DNA from: PWND01 sp964614525
GTDB taxonomy: Bacteria > Bacteroidota > Bacteroidia > Bacteroidales > UBA7960
Length of the DNA: 64,000 nt
Assembly (NCBI GenBank): GCA_964614525.1
Contig: CAZTPA010000009.1
Span: 1 to 64,000 of the forward strand
Reading direction: 5' to 3'
Position 1 is the stretch's first letter; each line of letters opens with the position of its first letter. A model generated the notes under the pieces. The model did not search any database. It saw only the letters and a program-made list of their open reading frames with translations, and had not been told where the DNA came from. Below are positions 44,501 through 52,900 of the stretch, one piece after another. The translations under genes and the position numbers were made by a program.

Positions 44501-45297
44501 TTATCATAATAGTTAGATCCTAAATTAGAATATATCAAACCTAAATTTTCAGTCTCATTTCTTTTGAGACTTTCCTCCAATGACATTTCCCAATATTTTA
44601 TAGCCTTATCTGTTTCGTTCAATTTTGTATAAAGCATTGCAATATTAATAATCTCACTAACGGTTTCAATAGGCATATTTGATTCCTGTTGCAATTCCAG
44701 CAAGGTTTGATAATAATAAGCTGCTGCATAGTAATTACCCATATTCGCATATAATGCGCCAAGATTACCCTTGCAATAAATCATACCATCAGTATCTTCA
44801 AGCTTTTTATTGTATGCCAGGGAAATTTCAAAATACTCAATAGCTTTAAAATAGTTTCTGTTTTTAGCAAAAAATACAGCAAGATTATTAGAACAATATA
44901 CAGCCAACTTAAAATCCTTAATTAAATCTGCTATAATAAGAGCTTTTTTAAGAAAAGCTTCTCCATTATCCTTATCGTTTTTTTGAAGATAAATTAATCC
45001 GGATTCGGCTAAGGATAATGACACAAAATACTTTTCCGGTTCTGATGCGTTTTTTTTCCACTTTTCAAAGAAATCATTATCATTAATTTTTTGAGGAAGA
45101 ATCTTAGAATAGTAAAAAAGTGCAGAATCCGGATTTGAAGTTTCTAATGATTTTGCTTTTTCAAACTTTTGCTGCAATTTCTGCGGATTATCTGCAATGT
45201 CATATTCATCAAAAGAATTGGCTTTGGCGCAAGCAGAAGCTATAAGTATAGCTGCAAATACTGAGCATAAATATTGAGTAAAAAGGGTTTTGCTCAT
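41524..45297 (-). CDS. Exported TPR-CHAT protein (caspase-like peptidase)
   Basis: The 1257-residue protein starts with a signal sequence (FAAILIASACAKA; lipobox-like SAC or cleavage after AKA). More than a dozen TPR units follow (~60-720; LGDLLRAENSYLKATLIYEQ, FQKAVDYYSQSLDIYEEIND), then a helical linker and a C-terminal CHAT domain (~900-1257). The caspase-type dyad is His1081 (LLHVATHGFFFPD) and Cys1173 (VVMSACETGLGEI), both intact; the domain ends PFFWAAFVLIE. CHAT proteins are proteases released by TPR sensing or partner binding. Being exported distinguishes it from cytosolic craspase types. Likely first gene of a three-gene operon. Confidence 0.92.
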   Translation of the reverse strand: MSKTLFTQYLCSVFAAILIASACAKANSFDEYDIADNPQKLQQKFEKAKSLETSNPDSALFYYSKILPQKINDNDFFEKWKKNASEPEKYFVSLSLAESGLIYLQKNDKDNGEAFLKKALIIADLIKDFKLAVYCSNNLAVFFAKNRNYFKAIEYFEISLAYNKKLEDTDGMIYCKGNLGALYANMGNYYAAAYYYQTLLELQQESNMPIETVSEIINIAMLYTKLNETDKAIKYWEMSLEESLKRNETENLGLIYSNLGSNYYDNHEYNKAYEYYSKYLEYSRSVGNKNYEVLALNNIAIIHYNLGNYNECVEAWKIVVELAKETGQGQMLFDGLLNLSNIYSHMGEVDKSLQYYNEYLELGKELNDPILITRANMSIGDVLVQAEKYSEAREYFIKAQNDYLDMNNIPEVAKINNIIAKTYEKEKNIYKAKEFYNKNINSDLEPYDNIVAESYYGLADLFRQETQFKLAIENYEKALLIFRENDEMNMASSCLNALANVQEIYGDLPKAIDLYEEALKFADKMENREAEAAIYNNMGVVFRQLGDLLRAENSYLKATLIYEQLGKKDAIAYCYNNLGVIYEIAGDYSTASDYYQKSFNIKFSANDRSGLAASLLNMGNIHRFQGDFQKAVDYYSQSLDIYEEINDKHGKAMVLASLSALKIEEGEYNVAINLADKSRMISEDGGYLNTLREACRQLAWAYNITNKFEEAEKYYLQVIEMNHDEITRNFSILSESEKEKFFETVAEDFDRFNDFALKYQHINPAISGNVYDNLLRNKGLLLKSSSAMRNAILSSNDEDLITRFNNWIQLKQNIAELYTLAADEREADLSELEEKANELERFLVRNSNEFNEFEKSIAISWQTVKESLKPNEAAVEFTHFKNSNDEILYCALIIKPERDFPAMISLFKEELLSDVLSQYGGNNYQYISSIYGERYTTVSNLYDIIWKPLEGYLHHTDNVYLSASGLLHKIAFSAISTEGDHFIIDDYNLFNLSTTAYVGTESDFSINEETRLTLFGGIDYAIESDDMSWAYLPGTLDEVNNIKTIATSKAPNTITKTGRNATEENFKDLAKNSQLLHVATHGFFFPDPEKIKEIVASEVIYDDVVFRAGTPGFGHKNFVNNNNPLMRSGLVFAGVNDYWSGSKEINGDDGVLTALEVINIDMRENKLVVMSACETGLGEIKGSEGVYGLQRAFKMAGTNHMIMSLWKVPDNETEEFMRNFYKLLLHKNDLHEAFFETQKIMRSKYDPFFWAAFVLIE

Positions 45298-45432
45298 CTT
45301 AGGTTTTTGTCTTTGTTTTTTTAGAAGTATGTGAAATAATACCTGATGTCAGATAAAGCTAATTTTAACAAAAAAGCAATATAATTCATAAGCAAAATTA
45401 GTTGTTTTTTATTAAAAAAATTGAATAGCATA

Positions 45433-45464
45433 CAAATTTAGTAATTATCCAAGTTTTATTTCAA
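45433..45464 (-). promoter_or_regulatory. Promoter of the TPR-CHAT operon
   Basis: On the minus strand TTG (45464-45462), 21 bases, TAAATTTG (45440-45433). The start codon is about 130 bases downstream, leaving a long AT-rich leader. Confidence 0.6.
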
Positions 45465-45537
45465 CAAACGGATTTGTTTTGGCATCAAGGTTTTAAGATT
45501 TTATATAAACTTATTTAATTAAAACAAATTAAAATTA

Positions 45538-45545
45538 TAAATTTG
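45538..45545 (+). promoter_or_regulatory. -7 element before the PD40-OmpA gene
   Basis: TAAATTTG followed by CGG, 62 bases before ATG 45607. It lies about 75 bases from the divergent TPR-CHAT promoter, so both could share a control region. No clear -33 box. Confidence 0.45.
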
Positions 45546-45606
45546 CGGTAAGTAATGTATGTATTTATATGTTATTTCTGTGAAATTATAATTTAAATCT
45601 TTTAGA

Positions 45607-47676
45607 ATGTTTGCGATAAAGAAAAAAGCATGTTTATTAAAATTGATTATCATTTTAATATGCTTTTTCTACATATTTCCTGCATCATTATATGCACAGA
45701 TTGACTCTATCCCTTCGATGCTAAACACCTGGAATACTGTAAAGGCTTTTACAATAAATTCTGATGAAGATTACATGCTTGTTATAATAGAGCATCAGGA
45801 AAAAGATCAGATATTTGAAACAAGGTTAGTTAATAAGAAATGGTCTGATCCGGTACCAATAAGCGCAATTAACAATTTCGGAGGAGGCAAAGCAAATATT
45901 GGAGGTCCTTCTTTTAATTATGATGCCAGTGAATTATATTTTCACGCAGACTACTCAGATGCAATTGGTGGTTTCGATATTTATTATTCAAACAAAACAC
46001 GAACAGGATGGAGTACTCCCATAAATATTGGGAGCATAATAAATTCTAAAAATGATGATATGTATCCATCTATTGCCGTTGGGGGAGAGAAAATATATTT
46101 TTCAAGAAGAAATGCAAATGCTGATGCAAAGAAACCCAGAAGGACACCTGATTGTCAAACGTTTTTTTCATCCCATAAAAACACATCCCGTGAATGGAGC
46201 ACTCCAATACCCATGCATGACGAAATCAACCGGGCTTGCGAGTATAGCATCTCGATTGCTGATGATAATAAAACTATTTTCTTTTCTTCAGTAGATCAGG
46301 ATAATTATCGTGATGGATATAATGTTTATTATGCAAAAGAGATTTTGAAAAATACATGGATGCTTCCTGCAATAATTCCAAATATTGCTTCGGAAGAAAC
46401 AAATATTAACCCGCGAATAGTTGGTGATAACATTTATTTTTTAAGAGAAACTGAAACAAGAAGAACTAAACTCGGGACAATATACGCTGCCAAACTACCT
46501 GAGAATGCAATACCTGAACCCACAATAGTTTCAAGAGGAAGAATAATCAACCAGGCAGTAAAAAGGCCTGTTCGAGCAAAACTAACTGTATTTGACCCCA
46601 CAACACTGGCAATTATAGGAGAATTTTACTCTGATAGTCAAAGCGGAGAATACAAAATTCCATTATTAGACAATAAAAACTATATAGTTGACGTGCGAAA
46701 TCCCGGCTTATCATTTGCCAGCTTTCAGCTTGACTACAGAGAAGAAGAAAAGATTACCGGTCCAACTCTCATTGAACTTTTTGACGAAACCAATCTGATT
46801 ATTTCTGTTTATGATGGAGAAATATTCAGACCTTTAGAAGCAGAAATATGGGCAGAAATAATTTCTGATAATGACAAAAAAATTAAAGCTGTAAAAAATG
46901 CAGAGGGAAAATATGCACTAAAACTTCCCATAGGCCATAATTACTTAATTAGAGCAGAAGCAAAAGGATTTAAAAGTAATGAACTGGAGTTTAATCTAAG
47001 AGGAGATATTGTATTTTCAAAATTTGAAAGAAACATTCCATTAGAACCTATAAAAGTTCCATTTGAAATAACCATTGCCGACTATCAAACAAAAGATGCA
47101 GTAAATGCAGATGTTTTTATTACTAACTTAAACAGGGAGGAAACAATATTTTTCTCAGCCCAGGATATAAAAGATGGGAAAGTAACTGCGATGCTTCGTG
47201 AAGGAGACCAATATGAATTCACAATTAAAGGTGCTGAAGGTTATTCTTTTCATAATCAAGTGGTAAATGTTTCCGGAGAAGAAGAATCGAATGTTGAAGT
47301 AGATCTTGTTTCACTAAAAGAAGAAACTACTATTAGGCTTAATAATATACACTTTGCTTCCAATTCGGCAGAACTGAACTCCGAATCTTTTGCTGAACTG
47401 AACAGAGTTGTTGAGCTGATATTTACGAATCCAAAAGTTGTATTAGAAATAGCAGCCCATACTGATGACGTTGGAAGCGATTCTTATAATATGATGTTGT
47501 CAGAGAGAAGAGCACAATCGGTAGTTAATTACTTGCTTGACAATGAAGTTCCCGGAAATAATATTATTGCGAAAGGTTACGGGCTAAGAAATCCGGCAGT
47601 ACCTAATACATCAGACGAAAACCGTGCTCTGAACCGACGGGTTGAATTTAAAATTATAGAAGTAAAAAAAGAGTAA
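45607..47676 (+). CDS. PD40 / OmpA-family outer-membrane protein
   Basis: The 689-residue protein has a signal peptide (~12-32, IILICFFYIFPASLYAQ) and a PD40-type beta-propeller (~45-300: YPSIAVGGEKIYFSRRN, ADDNKTIFFSSVDQDN). Carboxypeptidase-D-like beta repeats follow (~310-560), then a C-terminal OmpA peptidoglycan-binding domain (~575-689: IHFASNSAELNSESFAELNR, AAHTDDVGSDSYNMMLSERR, NRALNRRVEFKI). It should bridge the outer membrane and wall. The order recalls PorE of the type IX system, but the N-terminal TPR of PorE is missing. Divergent from the TPR-CHAT gene. Confidence 0.9.
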   Translation: MFAIKKKACLLKLIIILICFFYIFPASLYAQIDSIPSMLNTWNTVKAFTINSDEDYMLVIIEHQEKDQIFETRLVNKKWSDPVPISAINNFGGGKANIGGPSFNYDASELYFHADYSDAIGGFDIYYSNKTRTGWSTPINIGSIINSKNDDMYPSIAVGGEKIYFSRRNANADAKKPRRTPDCQTFFSSHKNTSREWSTPIPMHDEINRACEYSISIADDNKTIFFSSVDQDNYRDGYNVYYAKEILKNTWMLPAIIPNIASEETNINPRIVGDNIYFLRETETRRTKLGTIYAAKLPENAIPEPTIVSRGRIINQAVKRPVRAKLTVFDPTTLAIIGEFYSDSQSGEYKIPLLDNKNYIVDVRNPGLSFASFQLDYREEEKITGPTLIELFDETNLIISVYDGEIFRPLEAEIWAEIISDNDKKIKAVKNAEGKYALKLPIGHNYLIRAEAKGFKSNELEFNLRGDIVFSKFERNIPLEPIKVPFEITIADYQTKDAVNADVFITNLNREETIFFSAQDIKDGKVTAMLREGDQYEFTIKGAEGYSFHNQVVNVSGEEESNVEVDLVSLKEETTIRLNNIHFASNSAELNSESFAELNRVVELIFTNPKVVLEIAAHTDDVGSDSYNMMLSERRAQSVVNYLLDNEVPGNNIIAKGYGLRNPAVPNTSDENRALNRRVEFKIIEVKKE

Positions 47677-47733
47677 TCTGTTATAATTTATAAACTAACA
47701 AGACTAATTATCTGAATACAGAATCACAAAGCA

Positions 47734-50001
47734 ATGAAAAAAACAAGAATATCCATAAAAAAATCATTTTGGCTTCTATTACTTGTGTTATTATGCTGTG
47801 TTTCCAGAGCCTCAGCTCAAAAGATTGATTATGACGAACTGATTGAAAACCTCAATTCATTAACCAACGAACAAGCTTTTTACAGATTATTCAAATACCA
47901 GTCACAAAATCCTACTTTTGCTAATGCCTACATCCAATTGGGAAATGTGTGTGAAAATATTTTTAAAGATTTAGATCCCTTACAGGATATTGAGCTTATA
48001 AATTATTGGGCTTCAAATGCTGAATTGTATTACCAACTGTTTCCCGCATATCTTGAGAGTGGAGAAGTAAGAAGAAACAGAAGTTATTATACAAATATTC
48101 CTGTCGAGACCTCGGGCAAGAGGCTTGATAATGAAGATGTTTTAGCATACACGAAAGAACAAATTGAATATTGCAAAAATTACAAAGACACAGTATTATT
48201 AATTTATTCAACTTTTGAAAAATCAAAAGACCATTACAATAAGTGTGTGCGTATTTTTAATGAAATTAATCAAAACTATGATAATTTAAATGAAGTTTTA
48301 CTACAAACAGATGATGAGTTCATCACTACCCTGGATGATTTGCAATTTAATTTCAGCGCCTGTATAAATGAGTTTAAAACCTACAGATCTGTATTAAATA
48401 AGTTTTCAGAGAAATACGAAAATCAAGAATATATTTTAAAAAAAATTGAAACATTCAGGCTTGACGGATTAACAAATAGCAATTTTCTCCTTGACACATT
48501 TTATCTTTGGGATTATGACGATTGGACCAAAAGTTTCTTAGATGTATATAAAGATGAAATAGTAGGGCTAAGAAACGAAATTAGTTCTATTAATAAACTA
48601 TTTAAAAACAACACAAATCTAATAAATCAGCTTGATTATATTGATCATGAAATGAAACTGGATGTATTTGACGACTTGTTTCTTTTTAGATTAGGTAAAT
48701 ATGATAATAATTCGCTGATTCGCGAACTATTTACTTATCTCGAATCAAGACAGAAATATTTGCTTCTAAGTAAAAACATCCTTAATAATCCGGCAGACAG
48801 CACAGCTGAATTAATGAACAAAAAACTCAGGTATTACTACCGGCTTGCAGGAGATCTTAATCATGCCAAAACAAACCTTAGCGATTTTAATAAAGCAATA
48901 ACACCAAAAAAAGTTATACGCTTCAAAGAGTTCTTTAACACAAACTATAACGGGGAAGAAGGTTTAAAAAAATACTACACAGAGCAAATATACTTTTTGC
49001 GTAAAAATTTCAGCGCAAATTTGAAGAACCTTAAAAGCTACTTGGAAAACGAACAAACACTAAGACAAAAATATGATTATGCTAATTATAATAATAATCA
49101 GTCAATCCCATTATTTGCTGTTGATAAAAGCCACGAAAACTTCAACTCCCTAAAATATATAACAAGAAAGATAATATACGAAGAAGGCAAACCTACTTAT
49201 ATTGCAGGTTATATCAAAAACAATGATAAGCAAACCAGTGCATATGCTGCTAAAATTTCGGATAATATTGATATAGAGTGGATTACTGAATTTAACAATA
49301 AAACCGAGGATACAAATAAAACTCAAAACTCTGAAATAATCACTTCTTACAGTAACGGTCTATGGGCAATAATATCAGAAAAAGGATTAATAAGTGAAGT
49401 TGACAGCCTTGGGATTGAGCAAGAAAGAGAGTTGCTTACAAATATTTTAGTTCATTTGGATAATGCAGGTGAAGAAATTAGCAGAATTAACATTGGAGAA
49501 GATAATAAACCTTTTTATCTTAAGTATGACGAAATAAATCAACTCAGCATTTTTGGTTTAGGCAAGCAAGACAGATACATTCCTGATGCTTTTACATCTA
49601 TAAGTTTATCACAAATTGATTCTACAAATAATATTAATTGGAACATCGACATTAAACTTAAAGGCCAACTTGTAGATATTGTAAGAGCTGAAAATAAGCA
49701 TATTGCATTTTTCAACTTTCAGCATTATGATATAAATGGCAATTCTCAAATCACTAAACAAATGGGAGATAACTGGTCATTTGTGATGCTTGAAATTTCA
49801 AATGATGGTGAAATAACAAAACTGACTCCGATAATTACTGAAGAAAGCATATTTATAAGCAAAGTGTTTAGCATATCGAGCGATGAAATTAGCTTAATTG
49901 GCCATTCCGGATATCCTGATGACATTGGTGAAGATCTCCACTTTTTAATTGTCTCTTCCGATTCTGAAATTATTTTCAGCAACATCGAATCATCAGAATA
50001 A
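47734..50001 (+). CDS. Large secreted protein of unknown function
   Basis: The 755-residue protein has a signal peptide (SFWLLLLVLLCCVSRASAQ). The N-terminal ~420 residues are helical, with TPR-like starts (LTNEQAFYRLFKYQSQNPTF, NAYIQLGNVCENIF) and long coils. The C-terminal ~300 residues are beta-rich with repeated units resembling a propeller (IAGYIKNNDKQTSAYAAKIS, LSIFGLGKQDRYIPDAF). I do not recognise a named family. It lies 57 bases after the PD40-OmpA gene and is probably cotranscribed; the two may form an envelope complex. Confidence 0.8.
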   Translation: MKKTRISIKKSFWLLLLVLLCCVSRASAQKIDYDELIENLNSLTNEQAFYRLFKYQSQNPTFANAYIQLGNVCENIFKDLDPLQDIELINYWASNAELYYQLFPAYLESGEVRRNRSYYTNIPVETSGKRLDNEDVLAYTKEQIEYCKNYKDTVLLIYSTFEKSKDHYNKCVRIFNEINQNYDNLNEVLLQTDDEFITTLDDLQFNFSACINEFKTYRSVLNKFSEKYENQEYILKKIETFRLDGLTNSNFLLDTFYLWDYDDWTKSFLDVYKDEIVGLRNEISSINKLFKNNTNLINQLDYIDHEMKLDVFDDLFLFRLGKYDNNSLIRELFTYLESRQKYLLLSKNILNNPADSTAELMNKKLRYYYRLAGDLNHAKTNLSDFNKAITPKKVIRFKEFFNTNYNGEEGLKKYYTEQIYFLRKNFSANLKNLKSYLENEQTLRQKYDYANYNNNQSIPLFAVDKSHENFNSLKYITRKIIYEEGKPTYIAGYIKNNDKQTSAYAAKISDNIDIEWITEFNNKTEDTNKTQNSEIITSYSNGLWAIISEKGLISEVDSLGIEQERELLTNILVHLDNAGEEISRINIGEDNKPFYLKYDEINQLSIFGLGKQDRYIPDAFTSISLSQIDSTNNINWNIDIKLKGQLVDIVRAENKHIAFFNFQHYDINGNSQITKQMGDNWSFVMLEISNDGEITKLTPIITEESIFISKVFSISSDEISLIGHSGYPDDIGEDLHFLIVSSDSEIIFSNIESSE

Positions 50002-50070
50002 AATATTAGTTTGCAAAAGAGAATATACTATTAAGGAAATTAAACTTTTGTTTGACAAATTCAGTGAAAC

Positions 50071-50105
50071 TTTGAGTTTATTTTCATTTAATCGCATTAA
50101 TTTTG
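50071..50105 (+). promoter_or_regulatory. Promoter of the TPR-SpoIIE gene
   Basis: TTTG (50071-50074), 23 bases, TAATTTTG (50098-50105). It lies on top of the TTG at 50103 that would give a longer protein, which supports ATG 50181 as the true start. Confidence 0.55.
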
Positions 50106-50180
50106 TCGTTTTATATGATATTCATAAAAAGCAAAAACAATATCACCCTGAAATATAATTCTAAATTAATATCCCACAAA

Positions 50181-52544
50181 ATGAAACATTTTGCCTCTTT
50201 AATAATATGCGTATTTTTTTTCACAATAAATTCGAACGCTCAAAATCAAAATAAACTTGACTCATTACGTAATGAGCTCAACAAAACAAAGAATGAAGAA
50301 GATATTTGCCTTATATATTCGCATATTGGAGATATATACACTTATAACAATGCTGATTCAGCAATCTTTTACTTTGAAAAAGCAATTGAAATTGCTGAAG
50401 AAACAAACTATGAAGAGGGCGCTTCTCAGGCTATAGGTAATTTAGGAATTGTGTATCATTTGCAGGGTGAGACAGACATTGCTCTTGAATATTATCTTGA
50501 AGCACTAACACTAAGAGAAAAACTTGATGACAAAGAAGGGCTGGCAGTATCATATAATAATATTGGAATCATTTATCAAAGCCAGGGAAGTTATGCTTTG
50601 AGCATGGAATTTTCAGAAAAATCCCTGGACGTCAACATTGAATTAGGTGATTCGATAGGAATGGCAAGATCATATAATAATATTGGGAATACATATTTTT
50701 ACCGTGGAAATTATGATAAATGTATTGAGTATTTTTTTAAAGCATTGGATATAAGAGATAAGATCAATGACTTAGAAGGGGCTGCAGCGAGTTATTCAAA
50801 CATAGGCCTTGTTTACCAAAACCAAGAAAACTATGATAATGCTGTTGAATATTTGCTGAAAGCTCAAGAAATTTACGAAGAACTTGAAGATGAAAAAGGC
50901 CTTTCTGTTGTGTTTAATAATCTTGGCAATATCCATTCAGATAACAAAAATTATGATGAAGCAATTGATTATCATAAGAAATCTTTAAGAATAAAAGAAA
51001 ACATCGGAGATTCTCGTGGAATATCTTCCAGCTACACAAACATTGGTAATGTATATCGTGATCAAAAAAAATATGATAAAGCAATTGCTGAATATATGAA
51101 AGCATTAAATATAGATAAAAAATCAGGAGATTTGCAAGGACAAGCGATTATATATACAAACATAGCCGAGCTTTACACAACACTGATTGACAAGTCGCAA
51201 GGTTTGGAACTAGAATCTAATATTAATGCAGCTATTGAATATGGACTTAAAGCATATAATATTGCTATTGAAATCGGAGCCTTACCAGTGCAAAATAATA
51301 GTGCAGAAAAATTACAAATTACATACAAAAAAACAGGTGATTATAAGAAATCTTTAGAATTTGCAGAGATATATATTGCAACAAAAGATGAAATGTTTAA
51401 TGAAGAAAAAACTAAAGCTCTTGCAGAAATGCAAACAAAATATGAAACAGAAAAAAAGCAGCAAGAAATTGAAAAACAACAACTAACAATTGAAAAGCAA
51501 GAAATAGATAATCGCAGACAAAAAAATCAGAGAAATTTCTTTATAGCAGGCTCTGTGCTAATGGCAATGATGGTATTAGTTGTATATAACGGATACAGAC
51601 AAAAAAAACGGAGAAATAATATTATAACAGAGAAAAACGCATTATTAATTGAAGCTAATGAAGAAATTCATGCACAAAAAAATGAAATCGAAGCCCAGCA
51701 TGATATGGTGATTAAACAAAAAGAGCATATTGAAATTCAAAAAACCAAAATTGAAGACTCAATTATATATGCAAGAAGAATTCAAAATGCTGTGCTGCCA
51801 AAAGAGCAATATGCTGAGAATCTCTTAGGTGAACACTTTGTAGTATTTTATCCAAAGGATGTGGTATCAGGTGATTTCTACTGGACAACAAATGTGAATG
51901 AGTGGACGGTAGTTGCTGTAGCTGATTGCACCGGACATGGTGTTCCGGGTGCTTTTATGAGTATGCTTGGAATTAGCTTCCTGAATGAAATTGCAAGAAA
52001 AAAAGAGGTTAATGACCCTTCAAAAGTTTTAAATGCACTTAGAGAAGCAGTTATAGATGCTCTTGACCAAAAATCAAAAAAAGATTCTCAAAAGGACGGC
52101 ATGGATATGAGTTTAATTGCAATAAACAATAAAACTAATGAATGCCACTGGGCAGGCGCTGGAATACCTTTGTGGATTCTAAGAAAAAATGACATTAATA
52201 AAGAGTTTCCAGATAAAACACAAATGATTGAAGTAATAAAAGGGAACAATATGACACTTGCAATTAGTCCTAAAATGAATGATTTTACCTGCCATAAAAT
52301 TGATATCAGTAAAGGTGACCGGGTTTATATGTTTAGTGACGGACTGGTAGATCAATTTGGCGGACCGCAAGGAAAGAAGTTTATGTCTAAGAATTTAAAA
52401 ACTATCCTGGCTAATACAGCAAATAATACGATAAATGAACAACATGCAGAAATAGAGAAAGCATTAGATGAATGGATGAACCCAAAAGAAGGAAGAAGCT
52501 ATAACCAAATAGACGATATAACAATGATTGGTATGGAGTTATAA
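50181..52544 (+). CDS. TPR sensor with SpoIIE/PP2C phosphatase
   Basis: From ATG 50181 (787 aa) the protein has a signal peptide (MKHFASLIICVFFFTINSNA). Seven or eight periplasmic TPR units follow (~45-380; GLAVSYNNIGIIYQSQGSYA, YDEAIDYHKKSLRIKENIGD), then a coiled coil, one membrane helix (~455-475), another coiled coil (EEIHAQKNEIEAQHDMVIKQ) and a SpoIIE PP2C domain. All metal-site motifs are present: VSGDFYW, ADCTGHGVPGAFMSML, DGMDMSL, FSDGLVDQFGG, QIDDITMIGM. It pairs with the propeller phosphatase at 37-40 kb, sharing the output domain with a different sensor. Confidence 0.92.
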   Translation: MKHFASLIICVFFFTINSNAQNQNKLDSLRNELNKTKNEEDICLIYSHIGDIYTYNNADSAIFYFEKAIEIAEETNYEEGASQAIGNLGIVYHLQGETDIALEYYLEALTLREKLDDKEGLAVSYNNIGIIYQSQGSYALSMEFSEKSLDVNIELGDSIGMARSYNNIGNTYFYRGNYDKCIEYFFKALDIRDKINDLEGAAASYSNIGLVYQNQENYDNAVEYLLKAQEIYEELEDEKGLSVVFNNLGNIHSDNKNYDEAIDYHKKSLRIKENIGDSRGISSSYTNIGNVYRDQKKYDKAIAEYMKALNIDKKSGDLQGQAIIYTNIAELYTTLIDKSQGLELESNINAAIEYGLKAYNIAIEIGALPVQNNSAEKLQITYKKTGDYKKSLEFAEIYIATKDEMFNEEKTKALAEMQTKYETEKKQQEIEKQQLTIEKQEIDNRRQKNQRNFFIAGSVLMAMMVLVVYNGYRQKKRRNNIITEKNALLIEANEEIHAQKNEIEAQHDMVIKQKEHIEIQKTKIEDSIIYARRIQNAVLPKEQYAENLLGEHFVVFYPKDVVSGDFYWTTNVNEWTVVAVADCTGHGVPGAFMSMLGISFLNEIARKKEVNDPSKVLNALREAVIDALDQKSKKDSQKDGMDMSLIAINNKTNECHWAGAGIPLWILRKNDINKEFPDKTQMIEVIKGNNMTLAISPKMNDFTCHKIDISKGDRVYMFSDGLVDQFGGPQGKKFMSKNLKTILANTANNTINEQHAEIEKALDEWMNPKEGRSYNQIDDITMIGMEL

Positions 52545-52657
52545 TAAAAAGATTTTTAAAAGAATGGTTATATGAACATATCAGCAGGTCAGATAAAACA
52601 ATGGGAAGTTACCTGAACACAATGAACATAAAATAGCTTAAATTGTTTTTTTATATA

Positions 52658-52664
52658 AAGGAGA
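52658..52664 (+). promoter_or_regulatory. Strong Shine-Dalgarno of the NqrM-like gene
   Basis: AAGGAGA, six bases before ATG 52671, unusual for this phylum. Confidence 0.6.
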
Positions 52665-52670
52665 TATATT

Positions 52671-52880
52671 ATGCAGGTATTTATTTTAGCAATAGTTTTA
52701 ATTGCAATTGCAATAGGAGGCATTGCAATAAAGATGTTTTTGTTGCCCGGTGGTAGTTTTACAAAAAAATGTGGAAGTTATACAGATCCTAAAACAGGAA
52801 AACAATTACCTTGCACCTGTAATGCAGAAAATCCAACAAAATGTGAAAACAAAGAAAACACTGAGATTACAGAAAAGTAA
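52671..52880 (+). CDS. nqrM: NqrM-like small membrane protein
   Basis: The 69-residue protein has one N-terminal membrane helix (VFILAIVLIAIAIGGIAI) and a short tail with four cysteines (KKCGS, LPCTCN, TKCEN). NqrM is a small one-helix protein with CG and CxC...C cysteines, needed to assemble the Fe centre of Na+-NQR. Size, topology and cysteine spacing agree, and the NQR operon is directly adjacent in convergent orientation. It could instead be an unrelated small membrane protein. Its end meets the apbE end, 20 bases apart. Confidence 0.65.
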   Translation: MQVFILAIVLIAIAIGGIAIKMFLLPGGSFTKKCGSYTDPKTGKQLPCTCNAENPTKCENKENTEITEK

Positions 52881-52900
52881 TTTCAGAAAAAGAAAGTTTA

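Noticed and set aside
41524..45297. TPR-CHAT as part of a gRAMP/Cas7-11 craspase
   Set aside because: No gRAMP effector, cas genes or CRISPR array in the window, and the protein has an export signal.
45607..47676. PorE of the type IX secretion system
   Set aside because: PD40 and OmpA parts fit, but the N-terminal TPR is missing and no por genes are adjacent.
50098..50180. Longer N-terminus of the TPR-SpoIIE protein from TTG 50103
   Set aside because: It would overlap the promoter box, and the extra 26 residues precede a complete signal peptide.
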